The notes under the pieces were generated by a model. The model searched no databases. It saw only the letters and a program-made list of their open reading frames with translations, and was not told the DNA's origin. Both the position numbers and the translations under genes were made by a program. Of a stretch of 7,731 nucleotides of DNA, positions 1 through 5,477 are shown piece by piece. Each line of letters begins with the position of its first letter. Within the stretch, counting starts at the first letter, position 1. The stretch spans positions 1 to 7,731 of the forward strand of contig JABWAM010000112.1 in NCBI GenBank assembly GCA_013360985.1. The letters run 5' to 3'. The stretch is from Verrucomicrobiia bacterium. GTDB taxonomy: Bacteria; Verrucomicrobiota; Verrucomicrobiia; JABWAM01.

Positions 1-75
1 CGGAAAACGTGGGGCGCATTCCGCGCCCGCCCTCGCGATCTGATCCCTCCCGGCGAGGTCGGAGGACAAGCAGGT
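1..75. other. Left-edge sequence with no identifiable gene
   Basis: No convincing gene is visible. A plus-strand frame starting at base 2 runs 13 codons to a TGA at 41-43, and another starting at base 3 runs to a TAG, so the tail of an upstream gene cannot be excluded. Nothing recognisable is encoded. The last part (about 59-75) weakly resembles the stretch before the second repeat copy (about 4302-4319), so the repeat may extend leftwards in degraded form. Confidence 0.3.
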
Positions 76-211
76 AGGGCGAGGCCGCCGGCCGAGCCGT
101 CGCACCCCTCGTGGGGAGAGTCGGAAATCTCGACACAACCCACCCTTCCGATCCTCCATGGATAATGAGGAGGGTTGCTCTCTGAAAATCGAGCGGATCC
201 GTGGATTTGGG
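76..211 (+). repeat. Dispersed 136-bp repeat, copy 1, upstream of the sulfatase maturase
   Basis: This stretch matches 4320-4455 in the same orientation at about 90% by hand alignment, with compensating small indels so both copies are 136 bp. The first 32 bases are identical in the two copies, and another identical run covers roughly 126-146. Two foldable parts are visible. A GC-rich imperfect hairpin at 78-98 has a stem interrupted by tandem G-A mismatches and a GCC loop. A 9-bp hairpin at 149-177 places an ATG in its loop. I see no terminal inverted repeats, no target-site duplication and no transposase, so this is not an ordinary insertion sequence. It ends about 100 bp before the maturase start. 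It could be a REP/MITE-like element, a regulatory leader or a small coding module. Confidence 0.85.
149..177 (+). other. Hairpin in repeat copy 1 with an ATG in its loop
   Basis: Bases 149-157 (CGATCCTCC) can pair with 169-177 (GGAGGGTTG) over nine consecutive positions, seven Watson-Crick and two G-U. The 11-base loop (158-168) begins exactly with ATG, the first codon of the small frame described at 158-313. The 3' arm contains GGAGG, a Shine-Dalgarno-like sequence that would be sequestered in the fold, though no start codon in the mapped frames sits at a suitable distance from it. The same fold is preserved in copy 2. That an RNA hairpin forms in the cell is an inference from base pairing alone. 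Confidence 0.4.
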
Positions 212-313
212 GTGTGCTGGCGCGGGAACGTCGAGGATTCACTCGAGCTTCTTGGCGAGAAGAAAGGGGATTTGTGGATCGAGGCGTTTCCGGCTACCAG
301 TTCCCTCCCATGA
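158..313 (+). CDS. Candidate small upstream ORF (51 aa) nested in the repeat, coupled to the maturase
   Basis: The frame opens at the ATG at 158 inside the repeat and encodes 51 residues. It begins MDNEEGCSLKIERIRGFG, continues with a non-repeat tail (two cysteines in all, C7 and C20; several acidic and basic residues) and ends in SLP. Its TGA (311-313) overlaps the maturase ATG (310-312) as ATGA, the classic layout for translational coupling. The second repeat copy gives a sister frame with the same first 18 residues apart from three substitutions. There is no Shine-Dalgarno before the ATG; the preceding bases are pyrimidine-rich, as for several genes here. I recognise no family. It may be a translated leader peptide, or an accidental open frame across a non-coding repeat. 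Differences between the copies do not clearly favour synonymous sites. Confidence 0.3.
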   Translation: MDNEEGCSLKIERIRGFGVCWRGNVEDSLELLGEKKGDLWIEAFPATSSLP

Positions 314-1653
314 CGGCATCCGCGCCATCCATCTCTCCGCGCCGGGGGTTTCACGTGATGGCGAAACCGATCGGGCCGGTCTGTAACCTCAAGTGCGCCT
401 ACTGTTTCTATCTCGAAAAAACCGCCCTGCACCCCCCCGGGGAACGGTATCGGATGTCGGACGCCGTGCTCGAGAGCTACATCCGCCAGCACCTCGCCGC
501 GCAACCGGGCGACGAGGTCCTCTTCGCCTGGCAAGGTGGCGAACCCACCCTTCTCGGCGTGGATTTTTTCCGTCGCGTGGTCGATCTGGAGAAACGTTAC
601 GCCGAAGGACGCCGCGTCGCGAATGCGATCCAGACCAACGGCGTCCTCCTCGACGAAGTCTGGGGCGAATTCCTCGCGCGCGAGAAGTTCCTCGTCGGGA
701 TCAGCGTGGACGGCCCGCGCGCGATCCACAACCGCTACCGCGTGGAGGCCAATGGCCGCCCCAGTTTCGACCGTGTGATGGCGGGGATCGCCCTCCTCAA
801 GAAGCATGGCGTGGAGTTCAACACGCTCACGGTCGTCGGCGCGCACAACTCCCGAAAACCGCTCGAGGTCTATCGTTTTCTGAAGGAGAATGGATCGGGG
901 TTCCTGCAGTTCATTCCGCTCGTCGAACGACTTCCGAACGCCGGCGCCGAGACCCTCGGCCTCGATCTCGCGACGCCTCCCGAGCCCGGCGAAGGCGGAC
1001 CGCGACCGTCGGTGACCCCCTGGAGCGTCACGCCCGCCGATTACGGGGAGTTCCTCGTGGCGATCTTCGAAGACTGGATCCGCCAAGATGTCGGCCGCGT
1101 GTTTGTGCAGCTTTTCGACGTGACCTTGGGCATCTGGACGGGCCAGGGATCGGGCCTCTGCGTCTTCGCCGAGGAATGCGGCCATGCGCTCGCCCTCGAA
1201 CACAACGGCGACCTCTACGCCTGCGACCACTACGTCTATCCCGCCTGGCGCCGCGGCAATCTCCTCGAAACGCCCCTCGCGGAGATGGTCCACGGCGAAG
1301 CCCAACGCCGTTTCGGCGCCGAAAAGCGGACCACCCTCCCGCGTTTCTGCCGCGAATGCGACGTCCGTTTCGCCTGCAACGGGGAATGCCCCAAGCATCG
1401 GTTCCTCCGCACCCCCGACGGCGAGGGCGGCCTCAACTATCTCTGCGCCGCCTACCGCCGCTTCTTCCGTCACGTCGCTCCCGCGATGGAGACGATGGCG
1501 CGCCTCCTGCGCGCGGGGCGCGCGCCCGCCGAAATCATCGAGATCCGCCGCGCGGAAGAACGGCGGCCGAAAACAAAACCCGATGTCCGATGCCTCTGCG
1601 GCAGCGGACGAAAGCACAAGAACTGTTGCGGAAAAACGCGGGCGTCCGCATGA
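310..1653 (+). CDS. Anaerobic sulfatase-maturating enzyme (radical SAM/SPASM) with C-terminal SEC-C motif
   Basis: A 447-residue radical SAM enzyme predicted to oxidise the active-site Cys or Ser of sulfatases to formylglycine in the cytoplasm. The [4Fe-4S]-SAM motif CNLKCAYC is at residues 25-32 (C25, C29, C32), followed by the GGEP motif at 76-79 and QTNG at 108-111. The SPASM region has cysteines at 284, 290, 305, 347, 350, 356, 360 and 379. This spacing is that known for anaerobic sulfatase maturases binding two auxiliary clusters. D306 directly follows C305, where the family has its proposed catalytic aspartate. The extreme C-terminus has CLCGSGRKHKNCCG (428-441), a SEC-C zinc-binding motif absent from the classical enzymes. 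I chose ATG 310 because FHVMAKPIGPVCNL is the usual N-terminus; TTG 175 would add 45 residues read from the repeat, and ATG 358 would cut the conserved start. There is no Shine-Dalgarno; the ATG follows TTCCCTCCC. No sulfatase lies in the window. The kinase follows after 54 bp and may be co-transcribed. Confidence 0.92.
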   Translation: MTASAPSISPRRGFHVMAKPIGPVCNLKCAYCFYLEKTALHPPGERYRMSDAVLESYIRQHLAAQPGDEVLFAWQGGEPTLLGVDFFRRVVDLEKRYAEGRRVANAIQTNGVLLDEVWGEFLAREKFLVGISVDGPRAIHNRYRVEANGRPSFDRVMAGIALLKKHGVEFNTLTVVGAHNSRKPLEVYRFLKENGSGFLQFIPLVERLPNAGAETLGLDLATPPEPGEGGPRPSVTPWSVTPADYGEFLVAIFEDWIRQDVGRVFVQLFDVTLGIWTGQGSGLCVFAEECGHALALEHNGDLYACDHYVYPAWRRGNLLETPLAEMVHGEAQRRFGAEKRTTLPRFCRECDVRFACNGECPKHRFLRTPDGEGGLNYLCAAYRRFFRHVAPAMETMARLLRAGRAPAEIIEIRRAEERRPKTKPDVRCLCGSGRKHKNCCGKTRASA

Positions 1654-1707
1654 AATCCGTTGATCCCCGCGCCCTCCTGATTCCAATCTTCAGCCTCCGA
1701 TTTCCCC

Positions 1708-2829
1708 ATGCCTCCCGAACGCACCGTCAAGCTGGTCACCCCTCTGCCCGCCGCGCGGGCGACCTCCCTCCCCCGCGTGACGGCCACCCTGCGCAGCGGA
1801 TTCCGCTATCGCCTCATTCGACTCCTGGGTGAAGGCGGCTCCGGCCGCACCTTCCTCGCGCACGAGTACGATTCGATCGGCACCTTTCGCCCCGTGGCGA
1901 TCAAGATGCTGCATACGCCGGACAATGAGGAGTTCGAAAAAACCTTCATGCTCGAAGCGCGTCTGATGCGCCTCATGGATCACCCGAACATCCTCGAAGT
2001 CTTCGGCTTCGAGAAAGGCTCATCGAACTTCGAACGCGCCCTGGCGGCCTTCGGCCTCGTGGATTCTTTCGAGTCTTTCATGGTCATGGAATACATCCAT
2101 GGCTGCAACCTCGCCGGCTTCGTGCGCGCCCACGCGCAAAAAGGAATCCTCTGCCATCCCTACATCGCCGCCGACCTGATCGCGCGGATCGCGCGCGGGC
2201 TCGCCTACGCCCATGACTTTCGGTACCCGGGCCTTTCCGTGCATGGAATCGTCCATCGCGACGTGACGCCGAACAATATTCTGCTCCACGAAAACGGACG
2301 CCTCAAAGTTTCCGACTTCGGCATCGCCTATCCGTTCAACCCGACCAGCCCCAGCCCGCACCTCATGGGCACCCCGGCCTACATCGCGCCGGAAACGCTC
2401 GCGGGCCACAAACCCACGCCGCTCTCGGACGTGTACAGCGCCGGACTCCTCCTCGAGCTCCTCCTCACCGGCGCCCCGCGCTACAGCCTCGGCGACTTCA
2501 AGACGCCGCACGAAATGGTCAAGGCCCTCCAGTCCCGCATGCGCCGTCACGTCTTTTCCGCGAAGGCCTTCCCCGGCGTTTCTCCGCGTCTCGTCGAGAT
2601 CTGCCGCAACGCGACCGCTCCGCGCCCCGAAGTGCGCTACCAGTCGGCCACCGATCTCGCCCTCGACCTCGAAATTCACCTCCGCGAAAACGGATCGAGC
2701 GTCGGCCTGCGCCAAACGGAGGTCTACCTCGAATGCGTCCGTTCTCCCGACCCCGGCAAATTCAAGAGCCGCGAACTCATCCCCGTCGCCGGCCGCGACC
2801 TGCTCGATTTTCGTCCCGCGAAGGCTTGA
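1708..2829 (+). CDS. Soluble Ser/Thr protein kinase (Hanks type)
   Basis: A 373-residue protein whose kinase domain spans about residues 34-327. The glycine loop is GEGGSG (41-46) and the ATP-binding lysine is K66 in VAIK. The likely helix-C glutamate is E83. The catalytic loop is HRDVTPNN (183-190), with D185 as base and N190 binding metal. The metal-binding DFG is at 203-205, GTPAYIAPE ends the activation segment (221-229), and D241 plus R310 match the later conserved residues. The family lysine two residues after the catalytic Asp is Thr187, a variant also known in other bacterial kinases, so activity is still expected. About 33 residues precede and 46 follow the domain. No transmembrane segment or sensor domain such as PASTA or WD40 is visible, so it is probably cytoplasmic, with input and substrate unknown. 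The start follows a pyrimidine tract (TTTCCCC) without a Shine-Dalgarno. It converges on gdhA with only 44 bp between stop codons and no clear terminator there. Confidence 0.93.
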   Translation: MPPERTVKLVTPLPAARATSLPRVTATLRSGFRYRLIRLLGEGGSGRTFLAHEYDSIGTFRPVAIKMLHTPDNEEFEKTFMLEARLMRLMDHPNILEVFGFEKGSSNFERALAAFGLVDSFESFMVMEYIHGCNLAGFVRAHAQKGILCHPYIAADLIARIARGLAYAHDFRYPGLSVHGIVHRDVTPNNILLHENGRLKVSDFGIAYPFNPTSPSPHLMGTPAYIAPETLAGHKPTPLSDVYSAGLLLELLLTGAPRYSLGDFKTPHEMVKALQSRMRRHVFSAKAFPGVSPRLVEICRNATAPRPEVRYQSATDLALDLEIHLRENGSSVGLRQTEVYLECVRSPDPGKFKSRELIPVAGRDLLDFRPAKA

Positions 2830-2873
2830 CCCGCCGCCAAAGCCGCGCGCCGCGCCTTCCTCGCAATGGGCGT

Positions 2874-4136
2874 TTAGGGGAATAGGCCGCGCATCTTCTT
2901 CGCCTCGGCGACCTTTTTGATCCCGAGCGCGAGGGCCGCGAGCCGCATCGAGACCTTCTCTTTCTTCACGAAGCTCATCACGTTCGCGAACGCTTGCTCG
3001 AGAATGCGGTAGAGGCGGTCATTGACTTCCGCCTCCGCCCAGAAAAATCTCTGCAGGTCCTGCACCCACTCGAAGTAGGACACCACCACGCCCCCCGAGT
3101 TGCAGAGGATGTCCGGTAGCACGAAAATCTCGGACTTTTCCAGGACGCGATCGGCCTCGGTCGTCGTCGGGCCGTTGGCGGCCTCGGCAAGAATCTTGCA
3201 GCGCAGCTTGCTCACGTTTTCTCCCGTGATCTGGCGTTCGAGCGCCGCGGGAATCAGCACGTCGCACTCCAGCGCGAGGAGTTCCTCGTTGGTAACCGCA
3301 TCGCCGCCGCGGAAACCGCGCATCACCTTGTGCTCGCGCATGTGCGTCGCGAGATCGTCGAGGTTGAGGCCGTCTTTGCGGTAGACGCCGCCCGTGTAAT
3401 CGCTCGCCGCGATGATTTTCGTGCCGTGGCGCGCCAAAGCGAACGCCGCGTGCGACCCCACGTTCCCGAATCCCTGAATCGCTACAGTCGCGTTCTCCGC
3501 TTTGATCTTCAGCACATCCATCGCCCGGTTGGCGAGATAGGCCACCCCGCGCCCGGTCGCCTCGCGGCGGCCGAGGCTCCCGCCGAGACTGACCGGTTTG
3601 CCCGTGACCACCCCCGGCACGCTGTGGCCCACCTGGATGCTGTAGGTATCCATCATCCACGCCATCGTCTGCTCGTTGGTCCCGAGGTCGGGCGCGGGGA
3701 TGTCGAGATCCGGCCCAATGATCGGCACGAGCTCCTGAGTGAACCGCCGCGTGAGGCGTTCGATCTCGCCGGGCGACATGGAGAGCGGATCGCACGACAC
3801 CCCGCCTTTTGCGCCGCCATACGGCAGGCCGACCAGCGCGCATTTCCAGCTCATCCACATCGCCAGCGCGGCCACTTCGCCAAGGCTCACCTCCGGATGA
3901 TAACGGATCCCGCCCTTGGTCGGGCCGATGCTCAAGTGATGCTGCACCCGGTAACCGGCGAAGGTGCGCACCTGGCCGTCGTCCATGCGCACGGGAATCT
4001 GCACGATGAGCGTGCGCTTCGGCAGTCGGCTGCGTTCGCGTTCGCCCTGGGGAATCCCGAGCCAATCGGCCGTGGCGTCGTATTGGTCGAGGGCCATCTG
4101 GAAGACGGGACAATCGAAAGCGGCAGTAGCGTTCAT
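2874..4136 (-). CDS. gdhA: Glutamate dehydrogenase (Glu/Leu/Phe/Val dehydrogenase family)
   Basis: A 420-residue enzyme interconverting glutamate and 2-oxoglutarate plus ammonium with NAD(P), presumably a cytoplasmic hexamer; the length fits the roughly 420-residue RocG/GudB-like group. The substrate-site lysines are visible: K74 in GPTKGG, K98 in SWKCAL and the catalytic K110 in GGAKGG. D150 (PAPDLGT) matches the conserved catalytic aspartate. The dinucleotide-binding fold shows GFGNVG at 222-227, with D246 after the second strand. NILCNSGG-type residues appear near 344-349 (LCNSGG). Coenzyme preference cannot be read with confidence. A branched-chain or phenylalanine dehydrogenase is less likely given length and motifs. 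The ATG at 4134-4136 gives the expected N-terminus but has no Shine-Dalgarno. It is transcribed divergently from ygfZ and the repeat, so its promoter should lie in 4137-4319. Confidence 0.93.
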   Translation of the reverse strand: MNATAAFDCPVFQMALDQYDATADWLGIPQGERERSRLPKRTLIVQIPVRMDDGQVRTFAGYRVQHHLSIGPTKGGIRYHPEVSLGEVAALAMWMSWKCALVGLPYGGAKGGVSCDPLSMSPGEIERLTRRFTQELVPIIGPDLDIPAPDLGTNEQTMAWMMDTYSIQVGHSVPGVVTGKPVSLGGSLGRREATGRGVAYLANRAMDVLKIKAENATVAIQGFGNVGSHAAFALARHGTKIIAASDYTGGVYRKDGLNLDDLATHMREHKVMRGFRGGDAVTNEELLALECDVLIPAALERQITGENVSKLRCKILAEAANGPTTTEADRVLEKSEIFVLPDILCNSGGVVVSYFEWVQDLQRFFWAEAEVNDRLYRILEQAFANVMSFVKKEKVSMRLAALALGIKKVAEAKKMRGLFP

Positions 4137-4319
4137 GATCGAGCGGGTTGGTCGTCAACTCCCAGGCTACTACCTAAAAGCACCCCGTGTAAAGGAGAAT
4201 GTGTCCCCCAAAATCCCGCGCAAGGCGTGGAGGAGTCCATCCTCGGTCGAGGAACCTGCGACGCCCTCTCGCGCGTCGCGACCGAGCGGATTTTTCCCAA
4301 GCCCGGAAGGCAGAAAAGG
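4137..4319. other. Divergent intergenic region between gdhA and repeat copy 2
   Basis: No gene is supported here; the long frames crossing it are continuations of antisense frames over gdhA. It must hold the gdhA promoter. A minus-strand TTTACA (4193-4188) resembles a -35 box, but I see no good -10 at the usual distance, so no promoter is called. A 7-bp inverted repeat (GCGACGC at 4258-4264 and GCGTCGC at 4273-4279) lies about 40 bp before the repeat. It could be an operator, a hairpin or chance in GC-rich DNA. Confidence 0.4.
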
Positions 4320-4455
4320 AGGGCGAGGCCGCCGGCCGAGCCGTCGCACCCTTCTTGTGGGGAGTCTGAAATCTCGACACAACCCACCCCTCCGATCCTC
4401 CATGGATGATGAGGAGGGTTGCTCTCTGAAAATTGAGTTTGTCCGTGGATTTGGG
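4320..4455 (+). repeat. Dispersed 136-bp repeat, copy 2, upstream of ygfZ
   Basis: Second copy of the element at 76-211, same orientation and same length, about 90% identical by hand count. Both predicted folds are kept: the GC-rich hairpin with tandem G-A mismatches (4322-4342) and the hairpin with ATG in its loop (4393-4421). It ends 62 bp before the ygfZ start, in the divergent region with gdhA. Directly after it are two small hairpins unique to this copy: GGCCT/AGGCC at 4454-4467 and CCAAT/ATTGG at 4472-4486. As with copy 1, there are no terminal inverted repeats or transposase. Confidence 0.85.
4393..4421 (+). other. Hairpin in repeat copy 2 with an ATG in its loop
   Basis: Bases 4393-4401 pair with 4413-4421 in the same 9-bp stem (two G-U pairs) as in copy 1. 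The 11-base loop (4402-4412) starts with the ATG of the small frame at 4402-4521. The loop differs from copy 1 at one base (A to G at the seventh loop position), which does not affect the stem; both arms are identical in the two copies. Folding in RNA is inferred. Confidence 0.4.
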
Positions 4456-4521
4456 CCTCCGCAGGCCGCACCCAATCGGAAATTGGCATTCTTCGACGCG
4501 CGGTGTTTGATGGAGGCATGA
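4402..4521 (+). CDS. Candidate small upstream ORF (39 aa) nested in the repeat, coupled to ygfZ
   Basis: The frame opens at the ATG in the repeat and encodes 39 residues. The first 18 are MDDEEGCSLKIEFVRGFG, matching the copy 1 frame except D3 for N, F13 for R and V14 for I. The tail is unrelated to that of copy 1 and ends in CLMEA. Its TGA (4519-4521) overlaps the ygfZ ATG (4518-4520) as ATGA, the same arrangement as at the maturase. A GGAGG at 4512-4516, near the end of this frame, could help ribosomes reinitiate, although it is only one base from the ygfZ ATG. The product matches no family I recognise. It may be a leader peptide or a chance open frame. Confidence 0.3.
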   Translation: MDDEEGCSLKIEFVRGFGPPQAAPNRKLAFFDARCLMEA

Positions 4522-5477
4522 CGGACGCCCCTCCCCTCCTCGTGGATCTCTCCTCCGCCCGCGGACGCCTCCGCGTCTCGGGCGAAGATCGCGTGCGATT
4601 CCTCAATGGACAGTTCTCCAACGACCTGCGCGCCCTCAAACCGCTCGGCGGGTGCTATGGCGTTTTCCCGAATGCCAAAGGGCGCGTTCGCGCCGACGGC
4701 GTCGCGCTCAATCCCGGCCCCTGCCTGCTCGTGGACACGGAACCGGACGCCGCGGCGTCCCTCGCTGCGGACCTGGAACGCTTCGTGATCGCCGACGACG
4801 TCGCGATCGAGACGCTTGGAGAAGCCTGGCGCGGATTCGTCCTTCTCGGCGTCAAAGCCTCCCGCGTCCTCCGCGAGTCCGGTCTCGTGGAAGCTCCGCC
4901 CGAGGCGTTGTTTTCCATGGCGTGCCTTTCGGAAGACGTTTGGGAGAACGGGTTCGCCTTCCGGAGCCGTCGCGCCGCTCTTCCGTCATACGATCTCTGG
5001 ATTCCTTCGCATGCCGCCGCTTCCGTCGGGGCGCGTCTGGAGGCCGCCGTTGACGGCGCGGGCGGAAAGCGGAGCGATCTCGCCGCGCGGGAGATCTTGC
5101 GCGTCGAGGCGGGAATCCCGCGGTTCGGTCTGGATTTCGATGCAACGACGCTTCCGCAGGAAGCCGATCTCGAGGAGATCGGCATCAGTTTTACCAAGGG
5201 ATGTTACGTCGGCCAGGAGGTGATCTCCCGGATCAAGAGCGTGGGCCATGTCAACCGCGCCTTGGCGCGCCTGCGGCTTCCCCCGGAAGCGAAAACGGGC
5301 GATCCGCTGGTTTTCTCCGGCCGCGAGGCGGGCCGCTTGGGCAGCGTGATCGTCTCCCCGCGATTCGGTCCGATCGGGCTGGCGATCCTGCGCCGCGAGG
5401 CCGTCGTTGTTGGCGCGCGTCTCGCGCTGCCTCAGGGCGAAGCGATCGTCGTCGCGCGTTTCGAGGACACACCATGA
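4518..5477 (+). CDS. ygfZ: YgfZ-like folate-binding protein of the GcvT-related family
   Basis: A 319-residue protein related to the glycine cleavage T protein but of the YgfZ type, which uses a tetrahydrofolate-binding fold to support Fe-S cluster proteins. The signature KGCYVGQE is at residues 227-234 with the conserved C229, preceded by LEEIGISFT. The N-terminal region has the typical RVRFLNGQFSNDL (25-37). Length is normal for the family. I chose ATG 4518 over GTG 4503 because MTDAPPLLVDLSSARGRLRVSG aligns with family N-termini and the start overlaps the stop of the small frame upstream. A GGAGG lies unusually close (one base before the ATG), so it may not act as a normal Shine-Dalgarno for this start. 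In E. coli YgfZ supports the methylthiolation enzyme MiaB; a relative of MiaB, rimO, lies at the right edge of this window. The gene overlaps the Nudix gene by 4 bp. Confidence 0.9.
   Translation: MTDAPPLLVDLSSARGRLRVSGEDRVRFLNGQFSNDLRALKPLGGCYGVFPNAKGRVRADGVALNPGPCLLVDTEPDAAASLAADLERFVIADDVAIETLGEAWRGFVLLGVKASRVLRESGLVEAPPEALFSMACLSEDVWENGFAFRSRRAALPSYDLWIPSHAAASVGARLEAAVDGAGGKRSDLAAREILRVEAGIPRFGLDFDATTLPQEADLEEIGISFTKGCYVGQEVISRIKSVGHVNRALARLRLPPEAKTGDPLVFSGREAGRLGSVIVSPRFGPIGLAILRREAVVVGARLALPQGEAIVVARFEDTP

Noticed and set aside
76..211. Insertion sequence or CRISPR-type element
   Set aside because: There is no transposase, terminal inverted repeat, target duplication, or short regularly spaced repeats; only two copies, 4 kb apart.
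175..309. Extension of the maturase to a TTG start at 175
   Set aside because: The extra 45 residues are partly read from the dispersed repeat, and the conserved family N-terminus begins near ATG 310.
393..1832. Long plus-strand frame overlapping the maturase in another frame
   Set aside because: Arg/Pro-rich product typical of an out-of-frame reading of GC-rich coding DNA; the maturase frame has complete catalytic motifs.
2020..2715. 231-codon minus-strand frame antisense to the kinase
   Set aside because: Val/Glu/Arg-rich shadow of the kinase gene with no motif.
2830..2873. Bidirectional terminator between the kinase and gdhA
   Set aside because: The 44-bp gap is GC-rich but shows no convincing stem followed by a T-run on either strand.
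4141..4200. gdhA promoter with a minus-strand TTTACA -35 box
   Set aside because: No acceptable -10 box at 16-18 bases spacing.
3330..4409. 359-codon plus-strand frame antisense to gdhA and running into repeat copy 2
   Set aside because: It is opposite a well-supported glutamate dehydrogenase and has no recognisable domain. Its last residues repeat those of a frame in copy 1 only because the DNA is repeated.
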